A DNA stretch of 64,000 bases from Candidatus Aminicenantes bacterium UBA2199 (GTDB lineage: Bacteria > Acidobacteriota > Aminicenantia > UBA2199), in NCBI GenBank assembly GCA_002327965.1, contig DCVB01000095.1, forward strand, positions 1 to 64,000, read 5' to 3'. A program made the position numbers and the translations under genes. The notes beneath the pieces were generated by a model, which ran no database searches, was not told the DNA's origin, and saw only the letters and a list, made by a program, of their open reading frames with translations. How positions within the stretch are numbered: position 1 is the stretch's first letter; each line of letters begins with the position of its first letter. Below are positions 33,586 to 41,901 of this stretch, piece after piece.

Positions 33586-34599
33586 TCATATCTGCGTTCT
33601 GAATCGGGGATGCCGGGCCGCGGCCAGGTTCACGATGCGGCTGCCCATTTCCCCGTAGGAATAACCGGCATCGGCGGCGGCCTGGGTCAGCGAGGTCAGC
33701 GGGTTGATGTCGGGGTTGGGGTTGACGTCGATCACGTGGAAAATGCCGTCGCGCAGGCGGACGTCGATGCGCCCGTAGTCACGGCAGCCGGAAACCTGGT
33801 AGGCGGCCAGGACGATGCGCTCGAGCTCGCTTTCCTCCTCCGGCTCCAGCAGCGCCGGCACGTGCAGCGCGATCTTTTCATACAGACGGGACTTCGGATC
33901 GTACTTGGCCTCGTAGGTGAACAGCCGCTCGCGGATGTCGGCCAATTCGCAATAATCCATTTCCGTCGCCGGCAGGGAGGAAACCCTGCCGTTGCCCCAG
34001 GCCCCCTGGTGCAGCTCTCGCCCGTCGATGAACTCCTCGACCAGAGCGGGCTGGCGATGGGTTTCCAGGATGAAGGCTACACGGCGCTCCAGCTCGGCGG
34101 GCGACGTGACGACCGACTCGGTCGAGATGCCGATGCTGCAGTGCTCGTGGGCCGCCTTGACGATGGCCGGAAACATGTCCCATCCGCCCGTATCGGAAGC
34201 GTCGAATACGGCCCAGGGCGGCGTGGGCAGGCGCGCCTCGTCCAGGAGGCGCTTGACCCGCGGCTTGTCGTAGGACAGCGACAGCACGTCGCGCGAGGCA
34301 CCGGTGAAAACGAAGCCCAGATTCTCCAGCACCGCGGCGACATCCGGCTCGCTGTGCGCGATGCCGGGGAGCTGCTCGCACCAGTTGAACACGATGTGCG
34401 CGCCGGGATCGTAACCGTTCAGGCGCTCGGCCAGCCGGCCGTCCTCGAGCGTCACCACCTCTAGCGGATGGCCCACTTCCCGCAGGGCCTCGGCGAACGC
34501 CGTGACATCTTCCTGGGTCTCGCTGCGCTCTTCCGGCGTCCACTCGGGATTCATGTTGTGGAGCAGCAGGACGGGCAGGTCGCGGCGCAGGTCAGTCAT
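33586..34599 (-). CDS. D-alanine-D-alanine ligase-like ATP-grasp protein
   Basis: The 337-residue protein has an N-terminal Rossmann-like half and the ATP-grasp core: FTGASRDVLSLSYDKP (substrate and ATP entry), PAIVKAA, LVEEFIDGRELHQG and the metal-binding end GRIDVRLRDG plus FHVIDVNPNPDINP. True Ddl enzymes have E-x-N with PG where this one has DVNPNP, so it may ligate another carboxylate/amine pair. The ATG at 34599 follows AGGGG. It is monocistronic with a good promoter; neighbours give no hint. Family assignment is solid, product is not. Confidence 0.8.
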   Translation of the reverse strand: MTDLRRDLPVLLLHNMNPEWTPEERSETQEDVTAFAEALREVGHPLEVVTLEDGRLAERLNGYDPGAHIVFNWCEQLPGIAHSEPDVAAVLENLGFVFTGASRDVLSLSYDKPRVKRLLDEARLPTPPWAVFDASDTGGWDMFPAIVKAAHEHCSIGISTESVVTSPAELERRVAFILETHRQPALVEEFIDGRELHQGAWGNGRVSSLPATEMDYCELADIRERLFTYEAKYDPKSRLYEKIALHVPALLEPEEESELERIVLAAYQVSGCRDYGRIDVRLRDGIFHVIDVNPNPDINPLTSLTQAAADAGYSYGEMGSRIVNLAAARHPRFRTQI

Positions 34600-34668
34600 C
34601 GCCCCTGAGCGCCGCAAGCAATCGCAGCGTATTGTCTCTCGAAAAACAAATCTCTGCTCATTGTTTTC

Positions 34669-34698
34669 AGTATAACAAATTGCATCGATCCAGTTCAA
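34669..34698 (-). promoter_or_regulatory. promoter of the ATP-grasp gene
   Basis: On the minus strand TTGAAC (34693-34698), 18 nt and TATACT (34669-34674) give a good vegetative promoter about 70 nt before the start codon. Confidence 0.55.
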
Positions 34699-34717
34699 GG
34701 AAATTCCGATTTTTATT

Positions 34718-34901
34718 TATAAAGATAAAGAAAGTGATCGTGATCGTGATCGTGTTAGTGAAGAAAGTATTTCACTGCAGTGATTTCTTTCACCTTACGC
34801 CTTAAACCTTGCACCTTAAACCAAGTCCCATATTTTCCGGCTAACACTGACACTTGTCTTTCTATTGCACTACTGACACTGACACTGTCACTGTTGGATC
34901 G
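34718..34901. repeat. GTGATC / CCTTAAACC / GACACT repeat block
   Basis: GTGATC repeats with a 6-nt period (34734-34762) face TTTCAC words; a CCTTACGCCTTAAACCTTGCACCTT-like tract (words at 34793-34821) follows, then two GACACTGACACTGTCACTG tracts (34844-34892). The last word reaches to 10 nt before the mscS stop. Confidence 0.7.
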
Positions 34902-35762
34902 TCAGGGTCTCTTCGCTTGATGCACGACCCTTTGCGGGAAAGGGATCTCGATCCCCTCGAGGGCGAAGGCGGCGAGGATGCGTCGGCGCACTTCACCGGC
35001 CACGTCCCACTGCTTCAGCGGCTGCGTGTCGCCGATGACCTTGATGACCACCGCCGAGTCGGCGAGATCCTGGACGCGCACGAACCGCGGCGCCGTGATG
35101 ATCAGCGCTCGCCAGGCCGGGTCCTCGGCCAGTTCGCGGCCGACGCGATCCACCGTCGCGGCGACCCGCTCAATGTCCGAGCCGTAGGCCACGCCGATAT
35201 CCAGGTTCACCCGGGAAAAGCTCTTGGAGAGATTGGACACGGCCTTGATCTCCCCGTGCGGAACGTAGTGCACCGTGCCGTCCAGGTCGCGCAGGACGGT
35301 CCGCCGCAGGCTGATGTCCTCCACCAGGCCGGCCGTGCCGCCGAATTTGACCACGTCGCCGATGCGGTACTGGTTTTCCAGGATGATGAACAGCCCGGAG
35401 ATGACGTCGCGGATGAGGTACTGGCCGCCGAAACCGAAGGCCAGGCCGACGATGCCGGCGCCGGCCAGCATGGGCCCGATCATCAGTCCCAGCTCCTGGA
35501 GCAGCATCAGCACGGCCAGGGTGAGGATGACGACGCGCAGGGTGAGGGCGAAGATATGGATCAGCGTGTCCTTGCGCCTCTTCTCGGCCTCGGGCGAGGA
35601 GAAATCCTCGCTGCGCACGGCCAGGCGCACCGTCTTCTCGATGAGTTTGCGCGATATCTTGTTCAGCAGCCAGGCACCCACAATGATGAGCACGATGCGC
35701 GGACCGTGCACCAGCAGCCAGGGCACGATCGACTCAGCCCATTGAACGAACGATTCTTTCAT
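34902..35762 (-). CDS. small-conductance mechanosensitive channel (MscS family)
   Basis: The 286-residue inner-membrane channel releases solutes on hypo-osmotic shock. Three hydrophobic segments are followed by the pore helix region GAGIVGLAFGFGGQYLIRDV, then the MscS beta domain (YRIGDVVKFGGTAGLVEDI, RDLDGTVHYVPHGEI) and an alpha/beta C-terminus. The ATG at 35762 was chosen because upstream codons overlap the promoter. It is monocistronic and divergent from the KamA-family gene. Confidence 0.92.
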   Translation of the reverse strand: MKESFVQWAESIVPWLLVHGPRIVLIIVGAWLLNKISRKLIEKTVRLAVRSEDFSSPEAEKRRKDTLIHIFALTLRVVILTLAVLMLLQELGLMIGPMLAGAGIVGLAFGFGGQYLIRDVISGLFIILENQYRIGDVVKFGGTAGLVEDISLRRTVLRDLDGTVHYVPHGEIKAVSNLSKSFSRVNLDIGVAYGSDIERVAATVDRVGRELAEDPAWRALIITAPRFVRVQDLADSAVVIKVIGDTQPLKQWDVAGEVRRRILAAFALEGIEIPFPQRVVHQAKRP

Positions 35763-35782
35763 GGTGATCTTTCTCCCGGCCA

Positions 35783-35811
35783 AGGATAAAGGAATTCCCC
35801 CGGCGATGCAA
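35783..35811 (-). promoter_or_regulatory. promoter of the mscS-like gene
   Basis: On the minus strand TTGCAT (35806-35811), 17 nt and TATCCT (35783-35788) lie 20 nt before the ATG. Confidence 0.5.
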
Positions 35812-35845
35812 TCCCGTCTCCATAAAAATCGCCTTTGTTTCCGGG

Positions 35846-35874
35846 TTGCCATGACCGGGAAAATTCCCTATAAT
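35846..35874 (+). promoter_or_regulatory. promoter of the KamA-family gene
   Basis: TTGCCA (35846-35851), a 17-nt spacer and a perfect TATAAT (35869-35874) precede the gene; a leader of about 30 nt carries GGAGG. Confidence 0.7.
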
Positions 35875-35910
35875 CGGATCAGGACCGTTGGTGACCCGCT
35901 GGAGGACATC

Positions 35911-37443
35911 ATGAAGAAAACCAGAAGCATCCTGTTCGAACCGAGGAAATTCAATCATATCCGCCTGTGGCGCGGGGTGGACGAGATGCAGTGGAACGAC
36001 CCGCGCTGGCAGCTGCAGAATTCGATCCGCAGCGTCGACCAGCTCAAGAAGGTCATTCACCTGAGCGCTTTCCAGGAACGGGAGATCGCCCGCACCGTGG
36101 ACACGCTGCGCTCCCAGGGCAAGCAGCCCCTGCGCATCACCCCCTATTACGCGTCGCTCATGCAGGAAGACCCCTTCCACCCCGAGATGCTTCCCGGGGA
36201 AAAGGCGCACAAGCGGCTCGATCCCGTCTTCTGGCAGAGCGTGCCCACGCCGGCCAACCTGCTCTTTCCCGACACGGGCGTGGAGGGGGCCATGAGCGAG
36301 AGCTCGCGCAGCTTCGGCTCGGTCTACCAGCGCTACCCCAACCGCGTGGCCCTCTTCGTGGCCCAGAACACCAGCTGCGCCTCCTACTGCGTGCATTGCC
36401 AGCGGGCCAAGTCCCTGGACGACACGGTGGAGGTCAACCGCAGCGAGATCGACCGCGGGCTTTTCTACATCGGCTCCAATCGCAACATCAGCGAGGTGCT
36501 GGTCACCGGCGGCGACGCCCTGATGATCAGCCGTCCGCGTCTGCAGTACGTGCTGGAGGAATTGAGCCGCATCGAGCACCTGCGCGTCATCCGCATCGCC
36601 ACCCGCGTCCCGGTGGTCCTGCCCATGGCCGTGACCGACGACCTGCTGGAACTGATCAAGGCTTCGGCCAACCGCCACTCCGGGTGCATCGAGAAGTACG
36701 TTTATTTCATGACCCACATCAACCACTACCATGAGATCACCGCCGACCTGGCCGTGGCCGTCCGCCGCATCCGCGCGCACGGCTTCACCGTGCGCAACCA
36801 GACCGTGCTGCTGAACCACGTCAACGATTACTACCGCACGCTGGCCGAGACCTTCCGCCGCATGTTCTGGATCGGCGTCCACCCCTACTATCTGCTGCAG
36901 TGCCACAAGGAGAAAGGCATCGTTCACTTCATCACCCCGATCCAGGTCGGCAAGCTGTACATGAAGCACCTGCAGGGCTGGATGGCGGGCATCACCGTGC
37001 CCAAGTACGCCGCCAACGTGGAAGGCGGCGGCGGCAAGATCCTGCTGATGCCCAGCGGCCACGACACCCTGAACCTGGACGCGCCCATCGATTCCAAGAT
37101 CTCGGAGAGCTGGGCCACGGTGACCACCTGGGACGGCCGCGAGCTCTGTCGCTACGAGGCGCTGGGACGGGCCACGCGCGGCGAATTCGCCGAGGCCGTG
37201 GAGATCATGGACGCCTTCATCGGCCGCCCGGAGATCTTCCTGCCCCGGGTGATCATCGTCGACGGCGACGGCCGGCACCTGGAAACGACCCACCGCACCA
37301 AGCTGCCGGGGCTGGAGAAGGTGAAGAAGGCGAGGCTGCTCGACTACGAGGTCCAGGCCGACGGCATGCCGCTGACCAATCCCGCCGACATCGCCGGCGA
37401 GCTGGAAAGAAAATTCCAACGCTCGAAGTTCGCCAAGTCATGA
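35911..37443 (+). CDS. KamA-family radical SAM aminomutase
   Basis: The 510-residue protein has the radical SAM cluster motif CASYCVHC (C156, C160, C163), VTGGDALM after it, and the PLP-binding lysine K376 in EGGGGKIL, as in lysine 2,3-aminomutase. Aligning the stretch PYYLLQCHKEKGIVHF with the clostridial enzyme puts His332 where that enzyme has Asp330, one of two aspartates that hold the lysine side chain; the other, in HVND (D306), is kept. The substrate may therefore not be L-lysine. It is about 90 residues longer than the clostridial enzyme at its ends. ATG 35911 follows GGAGG. No beta-lysine acetyltransferase lies nearby. Confidence 0.83.
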   Translation: MKKTRSILFEPRKFNHIRLWRGVDEMQWNDPRWQLQNSIRSVDQLKKVIHLSAFQEREIARTVDTLRSQGKQPLRITPYYASLMQEDPFHPEMLPGEKAHKRLDPVFWQSVPTPANLLFPDTGVEGAMSESSRSFGSVYQRYPNRVALFVAQNTSCASYCVHCQRAKSLDDTVEVNRSEIDRGLFYIGSNRNISEVLVTGGDALMISRPRLQYVLEELSRIEHLRVIRIATRVPVVLPMAVTDDLLELIKASANRHSGCIEKYVYFMTHINHYHEITADLAVAVRRIRAHGFTVRNQTVLLNHVNDYYRTLAETFRRMFWIGVHPYYLLQCHKEKGIVHFITPIQVGKLYMKHLQGWMAGITVPKYAANVEGGGGKILLMPSGHDTLNLDAPIDSKISESWATVTTWDGRELCRYEALGRATRGEFAEAVEIMDAFIGRPEIFLPRVIIVDGDGRHLETTHRTKLPGLEKVKKARLLDYEVQADGMPLTNPADIAGELERKFQRSKFAKS

Positions 37444-37504
37444 GCGTGTCCCCGCCGCCGCCGTCTCTTTTCTTCCGGCAGGCGATGGGCTACAATCTAT
37501 CACG

Positions 37505-39631
37505 GTGAATTCCCGGAGGTGCGTGATCGAGCGGATCAAGGTTCTTCTCGGATCGCTTCGGAATTTTCTGGACAAGGCCCGGGCCAGGATCCGGCCGGCG
37601 CTTGCCGCCGCGGGAGAGCGCTTGGCGGTACCGCGGCGCTTCCCGGCCCCCCGACGTCCGTGCACGGCCCTGCGGCATGCCGGCCTGATCGCGCTGGGCA
37701 TCGTCGCTGCCTCGGCCCTGGCGTTCTTCGCTTTCCGCAACCTCGTCCTGCGCAACGTCCTCGACAACAGGATCCGCCACTTCACCCTGGGCCATCCTGC
37801 AATGACCGTCAAGATCGGCGGGGCACGATTCCGCGGCCTGGCCGGGATCGAGCTGCAGGAGATCCGGCTGCGGGCAAGCGACGGCTCGCTGGCGGTTTCC
37901 CTGGACCGGGCGCTGGTCGCCATGGCTCCCGGCAAAATGCTGCTGGGCAAGGTTCTCCCCCGGCGGCTGGCGCTGGACGGCCTGCAGGTCGACCTGCGGC
38001 CGGGGAATGCCCTGCCGTTGCCGGCGGCAGCCGCCGCGCCGGAAAAGTCCCAGGCGCGGGCGATGAAAGATCCGCCGGTTGCTGCCGGCCCGGCGCCGGA
38101 CTTCGGGGCCCGGGTCGATCGCCTGCTGAACCTGTATTACCGCCTGATCCCCGACAGCGTACAGATCGACCGTTTCACCCTGCACAGCGTGATCGACGGC
38201 GTCCACCAGGCCCTTTATATCCCGAGGCTGGAATACCATGGGCCGGAGTTCGCAACCACGGTCGAGGTGTTCGATCAGGGCCGTAAGTGGGCCTGCCGGG
38301 TTTCCGGCCTCGTCGAGCGCGAGCGGAAGCGGCTGGAGCTGCGCCTGCGCCCGGAACGTTCCACCCCCCTGCCATTCATGGAAAGGCAGTGGGGGCTTCG
38401 ACTCGGCTTTGAATCGGCGAAGATGGTGCTGGCCAGCCGCGGCCGTTCCCGCGGCACACTCACGCTCGAGGGTTCTCTGGCCTTGGGCGGCCTGGAGCTC
38501 AACCACCGGCGCGTGGCCGCCGACAACGTCATGGTGCCGATCGCCGTCCTCGACTATCGACTGGAGATCGGCCGCGACCATATTGAGCTGGGTGGGCCAA
38601 CCCTGGCCCGGCTGCACAGGCTGCGTTTCCAGCCCCTCCTGCGCTTCGAGGCCCGGCCCGAGCGGCGCCTGCGCCTGCGCGTTCCCGAGACGCGCTTCGC
38701 CGCCGCCGACCTGTTCGCCTCGCTGCCGGCGGGCCTGTTCACCCGTTTGGCCGGCCTGCGCGCCGGCGGCGAGCTGGCCTTCCATCTCGACTTCGCCATC
38801 GACCTGTCGCGCCCCGAGGAGCTCGAGCTCGACGTCGACTTGAAAAAACACGGCTTCCGCATCCGCCGCTTCGGCAATGCCGATTTCCGCCACTTCGCCG
38901 ACCCTTTCCAATATACGGTTTACGAGGGGGACCGGCCGCTGCGCTCCTTCGTGGTCGGCCCCGAGAACCCCGATTTCGTTCCCCTCAGCGACATCCCCGA
39001 CTTCCTGAAGCACTCGGTGCTGATCTCCGAGGACGGCGCCTTCTTCAGCCACAGCGGTTTCCTGCTCGAGCCCTTCAAGGACTCGATCGCCGCCAACCTC
39101 AAGGCCGGGCGCTTCGTGCGCGGTGCCAGCACCATCTCCATGCAGCTGGTCAAGAACCTCTACCTGCGCCGGCACAAGACCATCGCCCGCAAGCTGGAGG
39201 AGCTGCTCATCACCTGGCTCATCGAGGCCAACCGCCTGGTCTCCAAGGAGCGCATGCTGGAAACCTACCTGAACATCATCGAGTGGGGGCCGGACGTCTA
39301 TGGCGCCCGCGAGGCGGCCCGCTTTTATTTCGCCAGGGAGCCGGCGGCGCTGACCCTGGCCGAGGCCATATTCATGGCGGCGATCATCCCGCGCCCCAAG
39401 CGTTTCGCCGGCTTCTTCGGCGACGATCAAAAGTTGCGCCCCTGGCTGCAGGGCTATTACATTGACGTTTCGCGCAAGATGCTGGCCCGCGGCTGGATCA
39501 GCCAGTTCGACTACGACATGCTGCTGCCCGAGGTCACGCTCACCGGCCCGGCGCGCTTGCTGCTGAAGGGCGCCGAAGCGGTCGAAGACGAACTGGTTCC
39601 GCCCACGCTGGATGAAAATGACCTGACGTGA
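37505..39631 (+). CDS. biosynthetic peptidoglycan transglycosylase (GT51) with large N-terminal region
   Basis: The 708-residue protein polymerises lipid II glycan strands. A single hydrophobic segment near residue 60 anchors it in the inner membrane. Residues of about 90-460 resemble an AsmA-like or unknown periplasmic domain. The C-terminal third is GT51: LISEDGAFFSHSGF with the catalytic glutamate (near 507), RGASTISMQLVKNLYL and LETYLNIIEWG. There is no penicillin-binding transpeptidase domain. The start is taken as GTG 37505, eight nt after TACAAT (37491-37496); GTG 37523, only three nt after GGAGG, is the alternative. It stands alone behind the KamA-family gene. Confidence 0.85.
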   Translation: MNSRRCVIERIKVLLGSLRNFLDKARARIRPALAAAGERLAVPRRFPAPRRPCTALRHAGLIALGIVAASALAFFAFRNLVLRNVLDNRIRHFTLGHPAMTVKIGGARFRGLAGIELQEIRLRASDGSLAVSLDRALVAMAPGKMLLGKVLPRRLALDGLQVDLRPGNALPLPAAAAAPEKSQARAMKDPPVAAGPAPDFGARVDRLLNLYYRLIPDSVQIDRFTLHSVIDGVHQALYIPRLEYHGPEFATTVEVFDQGRKWACRVSGLVERERKRLELRLRPERSTPLPFMERQWGLRLGFESAKMVLASRGRSRGTLTLEGSLALGGLELNHRRVAADNVMVPIAVLDYRLEIGRDHIELGGPTLARLHRLRFQPLLRFEARPERRLRLRVPETRFAAADLFASLPAGLFTRLAGLRAGGELAFHLDFAIDLSRPEELELDVDLKKHGFRIRRFGNADFRHFADPFQYTVYEGDRPLRSFVVGPENPDFVPLSDIPDFLKHSVLISEDGAFFSHSGFLLEPFKDSIAANLKAGRFVRGASTISMQLVKNLYLRRHKTIARKLEELLITWLIEANRLVSKERMLETYLNIIEWGPDVYGAREAARFYFAREPAALTLAEAIFMAAIIPRPKRFAGFFGDDQKLRPWLQGYYIDVSRKMLARGWISQFDYDMLLPEVTLTGPARLLLKGAEAVEDELVPPTLDENDLT

Positions 39632-39970
39632 CGCATGACAAGTAGGCGAGAGGCTAGGGGCAAGGGGTGAGAGGGAAGAAGAAATGGCAATCGGTGTAAG
39701 GCGTAAGGTTTAAGGTAGCCCTCTTTTCTTCCCGTAAACCGTGAACCGTATACCGTAAACCAATTTCACTCAATGCCACTTAAGTTCAATCTGATCTCCG
39801 GCTACCACTATCACTACCACTACCACTTATAACCCATTGAGTCTCTTGCTGACACTGACACTGTCACTGACACTGAATTTCGCTCTGATCTCCTGCTACC
39901 ACTATCACTAACACTAACACTTTTGCTCATAGAGCCTCTTGCTGACACTGACACTGTCACTGACACTCAA
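39627..39970. repeat. composite intergenic repeat, minus orientation, with 94-bp tandem duplication
   Basis: This gap contains a copy of the 59-bp core shared with 40940, 43696 and 51447 (here 39675-39733, inverted), flanked by CGTGACG-type and GTAAACC-type tracts. A 94-bp segment (TCTGATCTCC, CACTAC words, then GACACTGACACTGTCAC) is repeated in tandem, starting at 39790 and 39884. No coding signal is present. Confidence 0.85.
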
Positions 39971-39977
39971 TATCTGC

Positions 39978-39983
39978 TATAAC
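39978..39983 (+). promoter_or_regulatory. leaderless-type -10 box of the panE-like gene
   Basis: TATAAC ends six nt before ATG 39990, and no ribosome-binding site is seen. A weak CTGTCA -35 lies inside the repeat, 18 nt upstream. Confidence 0.45.
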
Positions 39984-39989
39984 ACCTGC

Positions 39990-40898
39990 ATGGAGAATGC
40001 AACGGACAAGCGCAAGGTCGTGATCCTGGGTGGCGGGGCAATCGGTTCGGTCATCGCCGCCGCCCTGGCGCAAAAAGCGGAACTGGCGCCGGTTCTGATC
40101 GGCCGCCGCGACCACGTGCGGGCGATCCGCGACAACGGGCTGCAGGTCGAGGGCATGTTCGACGCTCCGGTCCGGCTCCAAGCCGGCGAAGCGGTTGACT
40201 TCCCCCTCGACGACACGCTGCTCGTGGTCACGGTCAAGGCCGGCGGCCTGCAGGCCTCGCTCCGCGCGCTGGCCCCCTGGCTGCGGCCGACGACCGCCGT
40301 TCTCCTGCTGCAGAACGGCCTGGGCATCAGGGAACTTGCCCTGGCGGCGCTGCGCGGCACTCCGGCCCGCCAGGAGAACGTCTCAATCGGCATCGTGGCC
40401 ATGGGCGCGACGCTCATCGGTCCCGGTCACGTGCGCTGCTTCAGCGGCAATGTCCGCGTCGAGCCGGCGTTCGCCGCGACACCGTTTTTCGCCATGCTGC
40501 AGGGCCTGGCGATCCAGGTCGTGGCCAGCAGGGACATCCAAAGGGACCTGTGGACCAAGCTGCTGGTCAACGCCGTGATCAACCCCCTGTCGGTGCTGCT
40601 GCAGGGGCACAACCGCCTGGTCGCCGAGGAGCGCTTCGACGCGCTCAAGGGGCCGATCCTGGCCGAGGGGCGCGCCGTGGCCGCCGCCGAGGGAGTGGAG
40701 ATCGGCGTCGACGCCGCCTTCGTCAACCGCTTCGTCACCTCCGACAACATCACCTCCATGCTGCAGGACTTCCGCCGCGGCCGGCCCACCGAGATCGACT
40801 TCATCAACGGCGCCATCGCGGAACTGGGCAGACGGCACGGCATCCCCACACCGGTCAACGGCTACGTGACGGCATTGATCCATGCTTTGGAAGTATAA
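39990..40898 (+). CDS. panE: 2-dehydropantoate 2-reductase (ketopantoate reductase)
   Basis: The 302-residue enzyme reduces ketopantoate to pantoate with NADPH in coenzyme A synthesis. The Rossmann motif VVILGGGAIGSVIAA is at the N-terminus, then LLVVTVKAG, LLLQNGLGIRE, the catalytic-lysine region DLWTKLLVNAVINPLS, and GRPTEIDFINGAI near the end. The start at 39990 was chosen because upstream codons lie in the repeat and the -10 box ends six nt before it. It is monocistronic between two repeat blocks. Other family members reduce different 2-oxo acids, so the symbol is probable rather than certain. Confidence 0.85.
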   Translation: MENATDKRKVVILGGGAIGSVIAAALAQKAELAPVLIGRRDHVRAIRDNGLQVEGMFDAPVRLQAGEAVDFPLDDTLLVVTVKAGGLQASLRALAPWLRPTTAVLLLQNGLGIRELALAALRGTPARQENVSIGIVAMGATLIGPGHVRCFSGNVRVEPAFAATPFFAMLQGLAIQVVASRDIQRDLWTKLLVNAVINPLSVLLQGHNRLVAEERFDALKGPILAEGRAVAAAEGVEIGVDAAFVNRFVTSDNITSMLQDFRRGRPTEIDFINGAIAELGRRHGIPTPVNGYVTALIHALEV

Positions 40899-40910
40899 AA
40901 AACCTGATCT

Positions 40911-41130
40911 CGGTTGACGGTGTACGGTTTACGGTTTACGGGAAGAAAAGAGGACTACCTTAAACCTTACGCCTTACACCGATTGCCATTTCTTCTTCCC
41001 TCTCACCCCTCGCCTACTCGTCACGCGTCACGAAGCTCGATGTCTTGTTCCTTCGCATAACGCCTGACGCATGAAGACGGATCCTTTCTTTGCCGCCGCC
41101 GTACACCGTAAACCGTCCACCGTAAACGGT
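40911..41130. repeat. composite intergenic repeat (copy A) between convergent genes
   Basis: The order is a CGGTTTA tract (40911-40939), the 59-bp core (40940-40998), CTCACCCCTCGCC, a CGTCACG tract (41019-41033), CATAACGC words (41056-41073), and a CCGTAAACCGT tract (41099-41129). The first and last tracts are inverse complements, so the whole 220 nt could fold back on itself. Confidence 0.85.
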
Positions 41131-41132
41131 GA

Positions 41133-41789
41133 TCAATGGCCTCTTTCGGCGCGATAGGCTTTTTCCAGCAAATGCCGGATCAAAGGCCACAAGGCCGCGG
41201 GCAGGCCGAGGCCGATGAACAGCGGGTGCAGCGTGGGCAGGTCGAAGGCGAAGACGGGCCGGGTACCGAAAACGAAGGGGTGGAACTGCCAGAACTCGAG
41301 CCAGAAGACCGCCTGCACGATGAGGCAGAGGGCGCAGCCCTTGCCCACCTTGAAAACCTGGTAGGCCACCGAGAAGATCGTATAGGGCAGCGTCAGCAGG
41401 TTGAGCAGGCCCAGGTAGAGCGCCTGGTGGTAGAAGCCGGGGCTGAAGGCGGAAATGAGCAGAACCAGCAGCGTGCCGGCGAAGTAGAGCACCCCCAGGT
41501 CGGCCGTGTGGACGAGGCCGAGCACCGTTCCCGCCGGCGAGTCGATGACCCGCTTGCAGTCGAAGATGGGATTTCTCGGGCAGAAGCGCTTGAACACCGG
41601 TGCGTCCATGGTGCCCAGCACCAGCACGAAGGAGGCGAGCAGGCCGGCGACCTTCAGCAGCAGGATCAGGGCGCAGAGCTGCTCGTTGCCGCCGTGAAGG
41701 TAGAGGCGGACGAAGAAATAGCCCAGCAGCAGCATCAGGCCGGCGAAAGAAACGATGAGCGCGACGAAAGGCTTTCGCTGAACAGGCAT
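41133..41789 (-). CDS. vitamin K epoxide reductase (VKOR) family membrane protein
   Basis: The 218-residue protein has five or so hydrophobic segments. FDCKRVIDSPAG is the loop cysteine/serine region, LGVLYFAG follows, and the active-site CxxC is in GKGCALCLIVQ, matching bacterial VKOR homologues. These reoxidise a DsbA-like partner with quinones and so drive disulfide formation in the periplasm. No DsbA-like gene or fused thioredoxin domain is present here. The ATG at 41789 lies five nt from a perfect extended -10 box, so the message is probably leaderless. Confidence 0.8.
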   Translation of the reverse strand: MPVQRKPFVALIVSFAGLMLLLGYFFVRLYLHGGNEQLCALILLLKVAGLLASFVLVLGTMDAPVFKRFCPRNPIFDCKRVIDSPAGTVLGLVHTADLGVLYFAGTLLVLLISAFSPGFYHQALYLGLLNLLTLPYTIFSVAYQVFKVGKGCALCLIVQAVFWLEFWQFHPFVFGTRPVFAFDLPTLHPLFIGLGLPAALWPLIRHLLEKAYRAERGH

Positions 41790-41794
41790 GATTT

Positions 41795-41803
41795 ATTATA
41801 ACA
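41795..41803 (-). promoter_or_regulatory. extended -10, leaderless-type promoter of the VKOR gene
   Basis: On the minus strand TGT-TATAAT ends five nt before the ATG. A GTTCGAY repeat tract occupies the place of a -35 box. Confidence 0.65.
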
Positions 41804-41805
41804 CA

Positions 41806-41841
41806 GAGTTCGATGTTCGACGTTCGACGTTCGATGTTGAA
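41806..41841. repeat. GTTCGAY tract, 7-nt period
   Basis: Five units (GTTCGAT, GTTCGAC, GTTCGAC, GTTCGAT, GTTGAAG) run in phase between two divergent promoters. The same word occurs at 1811, 14006 and 33189. Confidence 0.8.
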
Positions 41842-41852
41842 GAAAACGGTCG

Positions 41853-41881
41853 TTGACATTTTCTATCCCTGCTCTTAGAAT
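41853..41881 (+). promoter_or_regulatory. strong sigma70-type promoter of the transglutaminase gene
   Basis: A perfect TTGACA (41853-41858), 17 nt and TAGAAT (41876-41881) precede a short leader with AGGAGG (41890-41895). Confidence 0.75.
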
Positions 41882-41901
41882 TAGTTTTCAGGAGGTCGTA
41901 C

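Noticed and set aside
39840..39970. CRISPR-like array in the GACACT tracts
   Set aside because: Units are 6-8 nt, contiguous and without unique spacers, and no cas gene is present.
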